Below the pieces are notes generated by a model that saw only the letters and a list, made by a program, of their open reading frames with translations, searched no databases and was not told the DNA's origin. A stretch of DNA of 64,000 nucleotides from Crocodylus rhombifer. Lineage: Eukaryota > Chordata > Crocodylia > Crocodylidae. How positions within the stretch are numbered: position 1 is the first letter of the stretch; every line of letters begins with the position of its first letter. This document shows, piece by piece, positions 11,001-23,040 of the stretch. The position numbers and the translations under genes are program-made. The DNA lies in assembly GCA_038503035.1 (NCBI GenBank), contig JAVSML010025210.1:150044-214043 (forward strand), read 5' to 3'.

Positions 11001-14000
11001 CAACTACCTACATGGCATTCCTAATATTTTCCCGTAGAAGTTATCGGTTGCTGTTTGAATGCAGTTCAGTAGGTGAGAACTAGGAAGCCTTTGCTATGTA
11101 ACCCAGCCAGCTTTGCAGACCACTAGTTTGGCTGTAGAAGCCATGGATGCTGGTCCTGAAACCAAACTAATGCAGCTGAAGGAAAAATTGTGTGTTCCAA
11201 CTTCAAGTCCCACCAACTTTTTACCAGGAAGTAGCAGAGCTGCTAGGTGAAGAAACTCATTAATGTCATTATGGTAATCTTTGGATGGGTAGCACTATAA
11301 CATTAAAATGCAAATAGGTGTTTATTAAGAGCTGTTATTTAGCAACTTGAATAATTTGCTATATGAGAAGTCTGACCACGAGGAAAAGTCAAATTTAAAG
11401 GTAGTATAAATTCATACTGAAATACAATATTGTAAAACCCTTGTTGGCTAGTGTCACAGCTCTTTACACCTGTAGCATTCAAAGTAAATATTTTGCTTTC
11501 CCCATATGGAAGGTAGTGAAGAGTCTCTGAGTGTCTGATGGCTCTTGCTCCAATGTCTTGGTCAGCTAATACATAAACAAAGTGTGTGGATATTAAATGA
11601 AAGAGGTGACCTCTCTATGGCAACTAGGAAGACGAATCTTGAAAACATAACCATTAAATCACAAACCCTTGTTTTTCTTCTCTTCCCCCTCCCCCTTTGC
11701 CAAATTCAGCTACAAAGGAAGCAATTTTAAGCCTAGCTTGTGTGACATAACCCTCAAGGGCAGTTTTTCCCATAGATATATGACACAATCAATGGAGATG
11801 ATCGTACGTTTCATCCTCTTAAATGCTTTGTGTGATAGCCTGCAATGAAGTTGGAGTTGTATATGTTGCCTGGTCTACTGTTCAAAAGCTTAAGTGCCAG
11901 TAAGAACAGCTGCAATTTCCCTCTTCTCTACAGTTTAGATAAGCGCTTGCCTTTCAGTGTCTCTCTAGTAGAAAAAAAATCCTTGTCTTGCTTCATTCAT
12001 TCATGGCTGTGGCTGGTGAAATCAACCAAATTGTACTAATCTACCCCAAAGTTCACAGAAGGCTGGATCCTTATATTACAGATCTCGTCCAAAAGAAATG
12101 CTGCAGAAGTCAAATAGCTGAGAAGGGGAAATTCCTGATTATTTTTTAACAGGCTGCATTATACTTATGCTAGAGTATCAAATGCATGATAATCATAGAA
12201 AAGTAGGGCTGGAAGGGACTTCTAGAGTTCATTTAATCCAACCCCTTGCTTAAGGCAAGATCATCCCTGTCCAAACCATCCCATACAAATACTTGTCTAA
12301 CCTATTATTAAAACTATATCATCAACTCTATTACACAACTGCAAGGCATGGTACCCTAGCTTGCCACAAGTAAAACAGTAGGACAGTGGACAACTATATA
12401 AAACTTGAACTGAAAACTTATTCATATTTCAACACTCCTTTTAAAATAGTATGACCAAGAACTGGTTGAAGGATTATAATTTTGGTTACAGACAGTGCCA
12501 TTTGTTAGCCCTAATATTGGTTCATATCCTTGACATGCTGGAAAAGAAAGTATGTAATTTTCATGAGCTGTGCCATCATATATAAATAAAAAATCTGAAG
12601 AGCAAGAGTTCCAACCCCAGTGAGATCAGAAGTAATTCAGAAGCTAATGTATTAGGATGTGGGGGGCTAGAAAGGGGAGGGAACAGGCTAAAACCAACCT
12701 GGGAAGCACTAATACTGAGGAGGTAATTATAACATCAAACTAGAAGCAGGCTTGCAAGGTAGTACAGTCACAAGTAACGCCATGCACAACAAAATCGCAT
12801 GATGGAGCATGGAGGTAGTTGCTGTTGACAGTCCCAGACAGTTCTATAACTCTGAAACACTGTTTTGGCTGCTGTAGTTCTCTACATGAATTGTTGAGGT
12901 TTTTTCTCCAATCTCTCTTTATTCTTAAAGCTGAAGGTAGTAATTTGACAAGAGAAGGCTGGGGTTACAGATTCCTACCTTGACTAAGACTTGAAGGGGG
13001 CAGGAGAGACAGTTATATTAACATAATGATGATGATTAGATGATATGACTAGGTGAAATAAACTGCTAGAATCTAGTACTTCACAGTTCATCTTCAGAAA
13101 AGCATAGGACGCTTCATTAATTTAGACTGAAAACTAGACTGAAACAAACAAAATAACCCTACTATAGAAATTATCTTTATTGTGCAGATAGATTGGATGA
13201 CTAAATAGTCTCCTCCTGAACATTTTTGAACACTGGTACCAGAGGTCTGTTGCAACTCATTGTACTGCTGAGGGACATTGAATTATAATGTTAGTGAATT
13301 GTAAACATTTGAACCACTTGTTTGTTTCTCTTCAATTCTTTAGCGTCAACAGAAACTTCAGAAGGAACGTTTAATGAATGACTTCTCTGCAGCTTTAAAT
13401 AACTTCCAAGCGGTACAGAGAAGAGTGTCAGAGAAGGAGAAGGAGACTGTAGCCCGGGCAAGAGCTGGCTCTCGTCTCTCAGTAAGTGTCTTGAAAGAAG
13501 TTCTGTAGTAATTCTGATGAGTTCTGAAATCTTTATTGAGGCATCTTGATCTTGTATACTTGTCTACAGACTTCATAACTATTTTGCTATGGCCCCAAAG
13601 TGTGCAGGTGAGGCCTTGGTGCTTTCTATATTCTGAAGCACTTGCAGTGCTGGCTGCTTGTGTTTTGATGTCATGCTTGCCTATGTTAGTGGAGGCGGAA
13701 AGCCAGAAAGATGAAAATACATTTTGGGAGCTGGAGGGTGGGGAACCATACTCACTTAGGTCTGAAACAATACTGTCCATTATGGTATGTATTGGTACCT
13801 GCCTGTAGAGCTCCAAGCTTCTTGTTCTTCCCCCAAGACCTTTATATCCTGTTACTGCCTCAATACCATTTCAAGTTTCCTCCCTCTGAGGCTGATTAGA
13901 ACTTGTTCTACTTATTCTGTCTATAGCAGGGGTTAGCAACCCCCAGCACGTGTGCCAGAGCATGGCATATGGAGGCATTTTGCTTGGCATGCGCACTTTG

Positions 14001-17000
14001 GAGCAGATAGCAGGGAAGGGGCTGGGGCTCTGCTGCCACTACAAGAATTGGATCCCCTGCATCTCCCCTGCCATCTGCTCTGAGGTATGCCTGCACTGCC
14101 AGCAGTGAACCAGGCAGGAGCGCCACATACCTCAGTGCAACTGCTTGCAACTTCCAGGCTACCTGCCACAGCCAGCCTGGGCTCTGGGCAGGCCCCTGCT
14201 GCCTGCCACAGAGCTTGGGCTGCTCACAGCAGGTGGCATGGAAGCTGTAAGCAGCTGCACTGGTGTCTGCAGACTCCTGGCCCCACTTGTTGCCAGTGAC
14301 GGATGCATGTGTGCTTCCAGGCAAATGGCAAGGAAGGGGCTGGGGTTGCACTGCCACAATAAGGATCAGGGTCCTAGCAGCTCCCCTGCCATGTGCCTCT
14401 GGCATGGCAGCATTTTACAGATCAAGGTTGCGGGTGTTTTTGGCACTCTGCCCAAAAACAGTGCAGATCCCTGGTCTATGGTAATCCTTGGATTTATTGA
14501 GAAGCAGTTGTAATAATTCTGGATGATCAAAGCATTTTCAATCTCTTTCCTGCTTTGCACAATACCTTTGGAATATATACTTGGATCTTTTCCTTTGCTG
14601 ATATCTATAATCTTCCATTATGCATGGATGGGACTTCCTTATGTACATGGAGAAATGGATTGACAAGCAGTTACAAATACAGTCGGCTAAAGGGATTCAG
14701 ACCATCATGACAAGGGTCTTTAGCTTCACATAGGAAGAGTCCTACCTTGCTATTGTTGGTTTGGTCTGTGGTTTCTATTAGGGCTGTGGGAAACACCATC
14801 GTTTCGTTTCGACATTCGTTTCACCATTTTGAAGGGACAAGTGTTTAGTTTTGTTTCAAAGCACTGTCCCATTTTGTTTTTTTGTTTTGTTTTGTTGAAA
14901 CTTTTGCTGTTTCAACGTGTTACGACATTTTGCCCATAGACTATAATGGGGAATCATGAAAATGCCTAAAACTTTGTCATTTCTTGCCTGATGTGGATGA
15001 AAATTGCAGGGATGGTAGCCCCTTCTGAAGACATGAAGCCTGCAAAGTTTAAAAGAGATCGGTGCAGAGGTTTCTGGGAAACTGTACCTCAAACTCTTCA
15101 AAACACAACTCCTGACAACTTGCCAGCAGTGGCAGCCTCCTCTCAGCTGGCAGGCAGATCCAGGGGCCCGCACTCCCAGGAGGGCAGTGGGGCTGTGCCA
15201 GACTCCTCCCAGGAGTGCAGGTCGCCAGATCTGCATGCTGGATGAGAGAAGGCTGCTGCTGCCACCTGGGACCAGCACTGGGCACAGCCTGCACCCAGTG
15301 CCAGGGAAGATTGCTGCTGCTGGTCCCAGGCAGCAGCCTTCTCTCATCCAGCGCATGGATCCAGGGGTTAGCACCTCCAGGAGGAGTCCAGCTCAGCCCC
15401 ACAGCCCTCCTGGGGTGTGGGCCCCTAGATATGCATGCCAGATGAGAGGAGGTAGCTGCTGCTGCTGCCACCTGGGACCGGCGCTGAAGCCAAGTAAACC
15501 CAGCTTCAAAACTCAAAATGTTCAAGTGCCCTCATTTTGTTTCAAAGCCTCTTGTTTTGTTTCAATTTTGCTGTTTCAAGCTCAAAAGGTGTCAAAACAG
15601 TTTTGAAACAAAACACCTGGCGACATTTCTCATAGCCCTAGTATCTATGGTCTGTAATATTAATAACCCATTCCTTTTCTTCTAGGCAGATGAGCAACAC
15701 AGAGAGGAGCAGCTGGTCTCATTTGATAGGTAACAAGTACTCACGCTCTGGCGATACACTTTATCACTTCTGTTTGTAATTAAAAAGGTGCTAGAGTAAG
15801 CCCCATAATGCACCATAATTGAAATCAACACCTAGAGATAAGGCAATCCAATTTTTACAGCAGCTGTAATGCACCACATAATATTCTACTGAATGTGGTA
15901 AACTTTTATACCTCAGACCTTTGCAACCTGAATATCAACATATTAACTATTTCAGGACTAAATTGCTCTTCATGACCTTAGTCTTATTTTTCTTTGGCTG
16001 TAAGTAATGTCAGAGTCTCATAAGCAACATGTTAATCTTAAACAAGGGATTAGGGACCAACTACAAGCATGGGTGGGAGTGGGGAATACCAGTAGAAACA
16101 GGTAACCAGGCAGTTGGAATTACTTTTAATGCATCTTGGAGACCTTCTACACTTTAATATTTGTACTATAGTTGCTGTCTTGAGCATAATTAGCCTATAG
16201 CTTGTACAATGCAGGATTTTTTTAAATATCTTTAGGATTGAAGGATTTTGTTAGGAATAAGCTGTCATGGTTCTCCAGAGCCAGGAGAGCTTTGGAAAAC
16301 TGGGTCAGGATTCTATGTCTCAATTACAAGTCTCAAGAATACTTCAGTAGATATGTTTCAAAACTTCAGAATGCCAAAATGCACAAAGTGATGTTATGTG
16401 CCTAGACTGGATATAGTGAATATATGAAGCAATGTATGACATTGCCTGTGGGCTAGCAAAAGTTGGGAACCACAAGACTAACAGGCACCAAGAGTTCTGA
16501 TGTCTGATGTTAGTGGGTACCTTTTGAAGCCAGATCCTTGCAGAACCCTTTTAGTCTGTAAATAGTGATGTGCTTGTAGGCAGCAATATATAAAGACTAG
16601 AGGTGCATCAGTGCATTGGTCCATGTCATATTGGTGCTAATAAAAGGAAAATTGACGTTATTGGCAATTGGCTTTTTTTGGCTGATGTGGCCTATTTTTT
16701 TTAAATGCCATGTGCATGCGCCCTTGCACAACATGCACATGGCCAGGAATGCCGCCCAGCAGCTTGGAGAGCAACATCTGGCTGGTAAGTCCATTGGGGG
16801 GGGAATGGGTGTGGCGGGGCCATAAATCGAGGCCTCCACAGTGAGGGAGAGATTGGGGTTGGGGCTGCCCAGGCAGGGGGCAGGGCACAGGATAGAGCTG
16901 TGGCTTGTCTGGTGGGGGGGGAGGGTCCTGCTGCTGTGCGCACCCCTGAGGCAGGCATGGTGGTGGCATGTGCCCCCTGATCTGTGCACAGGGTGAAGGT

Positions 17001-20000
17001 AAGCTGCCCACTGCACATTCGGGGCCAGGGCTGCTCCAGTCTCTTCCCAGTGGCTGTGCTTGGGGCAGGCGGGTAGGGTGTGGCAGTGCTGGGAAGGGAG
17101 GCTATAACCACTCCAAAATTCACTGCATTCCCCTCCCCCCTCAAAGCCACCACCACCTGACCTGCCCAAGCGAACAATTGGCAATCCGCCCTTGCCCCAT
17201 GCACAGATTCAGGGGGCACATGCCTCCCCTGGGGGTGCACGCAGTGATGGAAGCTGCTGCCCCTCCCCCACCTGGATGAGCCGCTGGCTCCATCCCATGT
17301 CGCAACCTACTCCAGCTGGCCAGTGCCTGCCCCTGCCCCAGCCCCGATCCCTCCCTCACTGCAGGGGCCTCAGTCTGCCCCCCCCCCACACCCATTTCCC
17401 CCTCACCAGACTTACCAGCCAGACTCTGCTCCCCATGCTGCCCGGCTGCATATCAGCAGTCAGATTGGTATCAACCAATATGGCTGGTCAATAATCAGCC
17501 ATCGGTATCAGCCCAAAAAACCTTTATTGCTGCACCCCTAATAAAAATATGTGTGTGACCTGCTTTTTATTTTTTTCTTTCTTTTCACCCATTCTGAAAC
17601 AAGTAATCACTCAATAATCCAGCATGTCCTATAGACAGCTGCAGTACTGGAATTCAATTCTGGATGTAGGTGCTTTTGTTTCTGGAGAAGGCTTTCTGGC
17701 TTTAATGCACTATTAACGTACTAGTGTTTCTCTCTGATTGTGGAGGGAAATATTTGCTTGTTTTGCTATCTTTCTGCAGTAATGAAGACTGGAATCAAAT
17801 GCAGTCTCAGGAAGAAGACACGGCTATAACTGAACAGGATCTTGAACTCATTAAAGAGAGAGAAACTGCAATCAGGCAGTTGGAGGTGAGCAGTAGATCC
17901 TGTCTGCATTTTCAGCCCTCTTCAGCAGTGACACCCAAAACAGAGTATTCTCTAGTTTTCTCTTTGGGGCCGGGCTCGAGAATTCAGTGGAATCAAGAGC
18001 TCCTTTAAGAGTGATGTAAGGATACCTGTGGTGTGCTGGTTGTGGGGAGCACGTGGGAAACTCCACAGCCTCTGCCACCCTGCCCTGCTTACCTCTAGTT
18101 CTGGCCCTTCCAGCCNNNNNNNNNNGGGTCATCTTAAATTGAAAGTTGTCTTAGGTTTGGGTAAATACAGATATCTATTGTAACTTGTCAATTGTTGCTT
18201 TCAGGCAGATATTTTGGATGTCAATCAGATATTTAAGGATTTAGCAATGATGATTCATGATCAAGGAGACATGATTGGTAAGTACACTTGTACAGCAGAT
18301 GCCCTGAAAATAACTGTATCCTCTTAATCCTGTTTTAATTCCATTTAAAAAGAGGTGTGGATTAGCTAAAAGTTGTATACAAGTATCATATGGTGTCTTA
18401 TCCCGTTGTATTCCTTGCTGAAATTTGATTAGGCTTTTAAAATAATAATCTGAGTTTTTTCTTCTTTGTATTGTGTAGATAGCATAGAAGCAAGTGTGGA
18501 AAGTGCAGAAGTCCATGTGGAAGGAGCCAGTGAACAGTTACAGAGAGCTGCTTATTATCAGGTAAACATATGCATACTTTGCATTATTGCATGTAAGGAT
18601 CAATCCTACTCCTTGCACTACTTTGCACAGAACAAAGCAAAAATACTGTGGGCTTGTAACCAACCTGACAAGTACAAGTGAGAAGTGTGAACATGTGAAA
18701 GTCCCACCTCATGGATTTCCCTTGGGCCCTTATACTTGGTTTACTTTCTCAAGCAGAAGGCATTAATTAGGATACATAAACTTAAAGTGTAATTTGGCTG
18801 ACTTTTATCATCTCCAGTATCGTACAATTTTAAGGATGTTAAAAAAAAAAAAAAAAAAAAAAGGTGTTATCACCGGGGACTGATCATCCTACAAAATTAT
18901 GTTAGAATGGACATAACAAATTATGTTAGAATGGCCTTGTAAAGCTGTCCCTTTAGCAGCTAAGACAAAACTATATTTGCATGTAGCATAAATGCATATG
19001 CCCCCTATACTTGGATTATTTCTCACCCACAGACCTAGGCTTCCATTACTGTGCCATTTGCTGATCACTCCATTTCCCCTGCTTGCTCAGTTGCAGCTTG
19101 ACCTACTTAGTCACTATCCACCTCCTCAGTTCTTCCCTCCTTAGCTATCTTCGTACCTATCCTCTGGAGGCTCTTACAGTATTTCTTATGGTGCTACAGC
19201 CCCTCTTGGTCTTGCAGTCCAATGGTATGTTATTTTGTGGGGGGAATTCTTGATGGCAGGCACATCTCCTGGCTGTTGCACTTGAAGTTTTTGATACCAT
19301 AGCAGAAAAATTATCCTACTTCAGGCACTGTCACATCTAAGATACCTTTTTTGGGATTTTTTTGCCCCTCTGATGTAAGGAATCATGTAACCGTGATTTC
19401 TGCTAGGTCACTATGGAAGGAATTCAAGAGGGATGCGGACAACATGGAGAGAGTCCAGAGGGCCACTCGCATGATCAGGGCAGCAGGGAAGGCCCTATGA
19501 GGAGAGGCTACGGGACCTGAACCTGTTCAGCCTCCACAAGAGAAGGCTGAAGGGGGATCTAGTGGCCTGCTACAAACTAGTCAGGGGGGATCAGCAGGCA
19601 CTGGGGAAGTCCCTGTTCCCCGAGCACTGCCAGGAGTGACCAGGAATAACGGTCACAAGCTGGCAGAGGGTAGGTTTAGGCTAGACATCAGGAGGCGCTA
19701 CTTCACGGTCAGGGTGGCTAGGATCTGGAACCAACTTCCAAGAGAAGTGGTGCTGGCTCCTACCCTGGGGGTCTTTAAGAGGAGGTGAGATGTACACCTT
19801 GCTGGGGTCATTTGACCCCAGTACTCCTTTCTGCCATGGCAGGGGGTCAGACTAGATGATCTACTCAGGTCCCTTCCGACCCTAGAAACTGTGAATTTAT
19901 ATACAATTAAATTAGCTGAGGGGAAGGAAATGATCGATCTGGCCAGAGGAGAAAGTCCTGAAGATTCATTGATGACTGGCAGCTACTTCTGAATTGAGAT

Positions 20001-20901
20001 GGTAACGATTCCACTCCATCTGACAAAGCAACAGCTTCTCTGTCATGCAGCAACCTTTAGTATTGTTGTCCCCTGGTTCATAAGTTTCTTCACAGACCGA
20101 AGGGTTAGAAACAAAAAAAACACCCAAAACTAAGCCTTCGTGCTTTTGTCATGTTCCTCATCCTCTGAAACTTCCTCACCCTTTCTGAGGACTGAGACTT
20201 GACAAGGCTGCTGTGGGTAAAGTTAAAAACTACTCTATACTAGTACTCGATCAGGATGTGAATAAAGCAGAGGTATCAAAAGACAAAAATAACATCAACA
20301 ATGGCTGACTCAATCAGTCCAAAGACCCTTGTATAGAGGAGCTTCTTGGAACAGCTAATATAAACGTGCATGAAGAGAGACTGTGCATCCATAAACAGCT
20401 TATCAGTGTTCACCAATCCATCTGTTTCAGAATTGTAAGGAAAAAAATATCCTAACTTCTATAGTTGTAGCATATACTGATCTCAGTGTGCTAAAACTTC
20501 CCTGTTTCAGTCAACTCAAAGTAAAGCTTGTGCTTTACGAACAGCAAGTTTCATCCCACCTCATCTTAAGTGCTCATCCTACCTTATACTGTTGCAACTA
20601 AGAATATCCAATATTAGTCTTCACACTACATTATGCTAATAGCTTCAACAAAAAGTAACTTGTACTTTGGGAATCTCGTCCACTGTCCCCTTGAGTAAGG
20701 ATGGATATGCTGTGCTCCAAATTTATTTTCTTGTTTTCTGTTCATAATCTGCTATGCCTTGTATCGGCTGATTTTTGTTAATGGTTTTTCTTCTATTTTC
20801 TCCATTAGAAGAAATCTCGTAAGAAGATCTGCATTCTGATTCTTGGCCTTGCTGTGGCTTCCATAATCCTAGGACTTGTTATCTGGCAGGCAACAAAATG
20901 A
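8027..20901 (+). CDS. STX12: Syntaxin-12 (Qa-SNARE), 3' eight coding exons
   Basis: Endosomal Qa-SNARE (also called syntaxin-13) that drives fusion of early and recycling endosomes. Coding exons are 8027-8096, 9280-9379, 13344-13481, 15686-15729, 17780-17885, 18205-18277, 18479-18561 and 20809-20901. All introns are GT-AG and the reading frame is kept across every junction. The joined exons give 234 full codons plus the end of a split one. The mammalian protein is about 276 residues, so roughly 40 N-terminal codons, including the start, lie upstream of the window. In order they encode most of the N-terminal Habc helical domain, a linker, the Qa-SNARE helix with its central zero-layer glutamine (in IHDQGDMI), a basic KKSRKK stretch and a single C-terminal membrane anchor. 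The identification is very secure because long runs match the mammalian protein. The protein appears intact in this window. Confidence 0.96.
8291..8586. repeat. Foldback MITE-like element, about 296 bp
   Basis: Ends are inverted copies: GGGTGCCTATACATGCT at 8292 and the reverse complement of GGGTGCCTATACACATGCT ending at 8585. The inside is also palindromic: the stretch around 8330-8370 is the inverse of about 8420-8475 (both contain a form of ATATTCAGTGTCCCACA). The whole unit could fold into one hairpin. It lies in the intron between the 8027 and 9280 exons and has no coding capacity. Confidence 0.65.
9280..9379 (+). CDS. STX12: STX12 coding exon (probable exon 3)
   Basis: A 100-nt exon with acceptor AG at 9278-9279 and donor GTTTGT at 9380. 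It completes the split Leu codon and encodes 33 more residues of the Habc region, including [18 protein letters not shown]. It ends on a codon boundary after a Gln. Confidence 0.95.
9688..9897. repeat. hAT-like non-autonomous element
   Basis: A 210-bp unit starting CAGAGGGGGCCAGCC and ending, on the opposite strand, CAATGGAGGCCAACTT. The flanks gtgtaagc (9680-9687) and atgtaaac (9898-9905) agree at six of eight positions, which suggests an old 8-bp target duplication. Confidence 0.5.
9906..13343. other. STX12 intron, with one CR1 scrap
   Basis: AT-rich intron sequence. It contains a CR1 fragment at 12192-12350 and a G-rich run at 10217-10244. Otherwise I recognise no exon, RNA gene or mobile element. 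Confidence 0.45.
12192..12350 (-). mobile_element. CR1 LINE 3' end fragment, minus strand
   Basis: Starts with TCATAGAAAAGTAGGGCTGG, the reversed CR1 3' terminus, and continues through CR1 3' UTR-like sequence for about 160 bases before decaying. Confidence 0.75.
13344..13481 (+). CDS. STX12: STX12 coding exon (probable exon 4)
   Basis: A 138-nt exon of exactly 46 codons with acceptor AG at 13342-13343 and donor GTAAGT at 13482. It encodes the end of the Habc domain ([20 protein letters not shown]) and the charged start of the linker ([18 protein letters not shown]). Both junctions are phase 0. Confidence 0.96.
13927..14473. repeat. hAT-like non-autonomous element
   Basis: A 547-bp unit starting CAGGGGTTAGCAACCCCCAG and ending GCAGATCCCTG (opposite strand CAGGGATCTGC). 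It is flanked by gtctatag (13919-13926) and gtctatgg (14474-14481), an 8-bp duplication with one mismatch, as expected for hAT transposition. It lies in an STX12 intron. The region at about 28823-29030 shares its internal sequence. Confidence 0.75.
14779..15640. repeat. Foldback element, family C copy 2
   Basis: An 862-bp unit with inverted ends TAGGGCTGTG (14779) and CATAGCCCTA (to 15640), both followed inward by sequence rich in GTTTCGTTTC or its complement. The core contains a strong inverted repeat at about 15240-15357, where GGATGAGAGAAGGCTGCTGC and its reverse complement face each other. Sequence at 15000-15085 matches the internal unit of family C copy 1. Non-coding. Confidence 0.65.
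15686..15729 (+). CDS. STX12: STX12 coding exon (probable exon 5)
   Basis: A small 44-nt linker exon with acceptor AG at 15684-15685 and donor GTAACA at 15730. It encodes [14 protein letters not shown] and the first two bases of a Ser codon. It is too short to find by ORF length and was placed by homology and splice phase. Confidence 0.92.
16598..17540. repeat. Foldback element, family B copy 1
   Basis: A 943-bp unit with inverted ends TAGAGGTGCATCAGTGC at 16598 and, on the opposite strand from 17540, TAGGGGTGCAGC. The GC-rich core is itself palindromic: the GTGCACAGGGTGAAGG region near 16984 faces an inverse form near 17200. Open reading frames here are shadows of the repeat. It lies in an STX12 intron. 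Copy 2 is at 37425-38804. The crocodilian MITE family called Chompy is a candidate identity that I could not verify. Confidence 0.65.
17780..17885 (+). CDS. STX12: STX12 coding exon (probable exon 6)
   Basis: A 106-nt exon with acceptor CAG at 17777-17779 and donor GTGAGC at 17886. After one base of the split Ser codon come 35 codons ([20 protein letters not shown], then [15 protein letters not shown]), the linker leading into the SNARE helix. Confidence 0.95.
18116..18125. other. Assembly gap (10 N)
   Basis: Ten consecutive N bases inside the STX12 intron between the 17780 and 18205 exons. The true gap size is unknown. It does not interrupt a coding exon. Confidence 0.99.
18205..18277 (+). 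CDS. STX12: STX12 coding exon (probable exon 7), SNARE zero layer
   Basis: A 73-nt exon with acceptor AG at 18203-18204 and donor GTAAGT at 18278. Its 24 codons ([20 protein letters not shown], then GDMI) form the first half of the Qa-SNARE helix. The Gln of DQGD is the position expected for the ionic zero-layer residue. Confidence 0.96.
18479..18561 (+). CDS. STX12: STX12 coding exon (probable exon 8)
   Basis: An 83-nt exon with acceptor AG at 18477-18478 and donor GTAAAC at 18562. It completes a split Asp codon and encodes the second half of the SNARE helix ([20 protein letters not shown], then QRAAYYQ). The upstream intron is only 201 bases. Confidence 0.95.
18841..18862 (+). repeat. Poly(A) run of 22
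   Basis: An uninterrupted run of 22 A in an STX12 intron. No clear retroposon body precedes it, so it may be a simple homopolymer. Confidence 0.9.
18863..19409. other. STX12 intron, no feature seen
   Basis: Sequence between the poly(A) run and the next CR1 copy. I recognise no exon, RNA gene or repeat in it. Confidence 0.4.
19410..19900 (+). mobile_element. CR1 LINE 3' end, plus strand
   Basis: Carries the CR1 ORF2 C-terminal region (the stretch encoding a VEKLERVQRRA-type sequence, with frame breaks) and the typical 3' terminus ending near 19900 (CAGGTCCCTTCCGACCCTAG). Same orientation as STX12. The following intron (to 20808) shows nothing else recognisable. Confidence 0.85.
20809..20901 (+). 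CDS. STX12: STX12 terminal coding exon with membrane anchor
   Basis: Acceptor AG at 20807-20808, stop TGA at 20899-20901. It encodes the basic juxtamembrane KKSRKK followed by a ~20-residue hydrophobic segment ([20 protein letters not shown]) and a very short tail of about four residues. This is the tail-anchor topology of syntaxins. The exon continues into the 3' UTR. Confidence 0.95.
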   Translation, partial: KKSRKKICILILGLAVASIILGLVIWQATK

Positions 20902-22465
20902 AATCTCCATGTGGAATGTAATCTCATTGCAGAGATTCCCCACCCCCATTCCCCCCACACATCCCACAGGAGAAAACAGGCTGACTAGTCTTGGAAATGA
21001 GTTGACCAGCTTGAAAGAGCACAAGCCAGAATTTCTTCTAGTGATAGATATTAGAAACTAATGTGCAGATAACTAGTACTTGGAATTAGTGAACCATGGA
21101 GACCAGTATTTATCAGTTAATGTACAAATTATATTGCTTAATGTAATTAATCTCCTGTGGTTTTTGCTTTCTGTACTGTATTATTATTCCCTAACCCAAC
21201 TGTATATTGAATAGTGTGATAAATACTTGGAGATATCTTTGTTTTTTGACAAGTGACACAGTTTTAACATTTTTATATGTATAGTTTAACTTTTGTAGTA
21301 CTGGAGTAGAATGACTCCCAAGAAGGCACTGTACTGGTTCTCGTTACCAGTAATTTCTAAAATCTATAGTGCCCACCCCATGGTTTAAATAGTCTCCAAG
21401 TGGCCATAGCCATTCTTTTCTAGAGAAACGTTACCACTGTATCTTTGAAAGATGAGATATGTGCATGAGGTGGCCAAGGCTGAAATCTCAAATGGGCCAA
21501 GTTACTGATCTGTTTGGCCTAGAGATATTTGTACCTGGTTGGTTTTTATTTGATTGGTTTGTTTGGCTGGTAATGGGTTTTTTGTTTTGGAGGGTTTTTT
21601 CGAATGCAGTGTTCTTGGTGACAGTACATCATTTAACCCAACACACTCTTAAAAATACATTTTCCTTAGTTAAACCTGTTGGTGGATTACTGTCACCAGA
21701 CACTTAAATCTTTCTCATGCTACACCTTCAGCACTTGAGGTAAAATTTAAAAAAATCTCTTGAAACGCACTATGACTGGTGCAAGTCTGAAATCTGCAAC
21801 TGAACACTTCAGGGGGTTTGCAGTTAATAAAATTTACTTTTTAAATTTTTAAGCATGTTTTCAGTGATAAAGCCATATGAAGGTTGTAAACCTTTGGCCT
21901 CAAGTTTACTAGCTAGTGAGGTGGTTCAGTAGTAGCTGAAGCCAAATTGTTTAGAAATGGCTTGTTCATAATATTTAATTGATATTAGAATGTGTAGTAG
22001 GCGTTCTGTGAAATAATGCCACTTATGACTGGTAACTTCCATCATTTTACAAACAGAACTCTGAACTTGGTTAGTAAATCAGTGGTACTCTTTTGAATGG
22101 CTGAAAATCCTTTGACCAACTGCTCCTTGGAAGAGATTTCTGGTTCCTCTTAATGTCTTGCAAATAGGACTTGATAGCATTGTACTTGTCACACATTCTG
22201 ATGTAGCTATGAAATGAAATGCACTGAAGGAATGAGATTCTAGCTAACACTTAGAATGTGGTGATTGCAGCATATTGATTTTTTTTCCCCCCCTCCCCTT
22301 TCCCCCCACATTTTTATTTTGTATTTAAACCTTATTCCCTGTCTTTTGTGTAATAAATTAAATGTAGAAGCTGGAGAGAAAATGTACTCTCATAATTGCA
22401 CACTTTTTTGCACTATTGCACCATCATTCCATCCACTATCAATAAATAAACAGATTTAAAAGTCT
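20902..22465 (+). other. STX12: STX12 3' untranslated region with candidate poly(A) signals
   Basis: Non-coding sequence after the stop, free of obvious transposons. AATAAA hexamers lie at 21826-21831, 22352-22357, 22441-22450 (two overlapping) and 22738-22743. The pair at 22441-22450, followed by a T- and GT-rich stretch, is the best candidate for the main end. The 22738 signal would give a longer form. The end is inferred; no transcript was seen. Confidence 0.6.
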
Positions 22466-23040
22466 TTGTCAGATCTTCTTTCTCATATGAAATGTGAACA
22501 GAGGCCTTGAGACAGAAAAAATATAATACTTGGTAACTACTGTACTCTCTTGAAAGTATCCCCTCCAGGGTGAAAGGTTGTATTCATGCCAACATCATAA
22601 ATCATCAACCTGCATAGCATTTTTCCCTTGTTCACAATTCACTAGTCTCATTCAAAGAGAAAAATAGTTGACCTTCGTGTGAAGTGTACAAGATTTCCAT
22701 GCAAAAATGAAGTAGGTTATATTTCTGCTGAAAGCACAATAAATATGGCCCTTACTGAACATTGTGTCATGTACACTTGAACAAGCGTCCTATCGCTCTG
22801 GTTCTCCAAATCTTTGTAACAATTAATTATTATCCCGCTCTATACTTCACATGAGGAATTGCTTCTTCAGGACATAAGACTTCCTCATGGATTGTATGCT
22901 GTATCTAATACACAGAACATCAAGAACTGTACCTTTCCAATGTGCTATATCTGTGCATGAAAAAAACAAGTTGACTTTTCAAAGTGGCCTTTCCAAGTTA
23001 CAACTATAGGAAGTGCTCTGAATAATGTGCTTAGAAGCTT
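22466..23040. other. Intergenic, no feature seen apart from a late poly(A) signal
   Basis: AT-rich sequence after the likely STX12 end. It holds the alternative AATAAA at 22738-22743 and nothing else I recognise. Confidence 0.4.

Noticed and set aside
17966..17981. CTCGAGAATTC, adjacent XhoI and EcoRI-like sites near an assembly gap, possibly a cloning linker
   Set aside because: A single occurrence with ordinary flanking sequence; chance is a sufficient explanation and no vector sequence is visible.
18841..18862. Poly(A) run as the tail of a processed pseudogene
   Set aside because: No gene-like or SINE-like body was recognised directly upstream.
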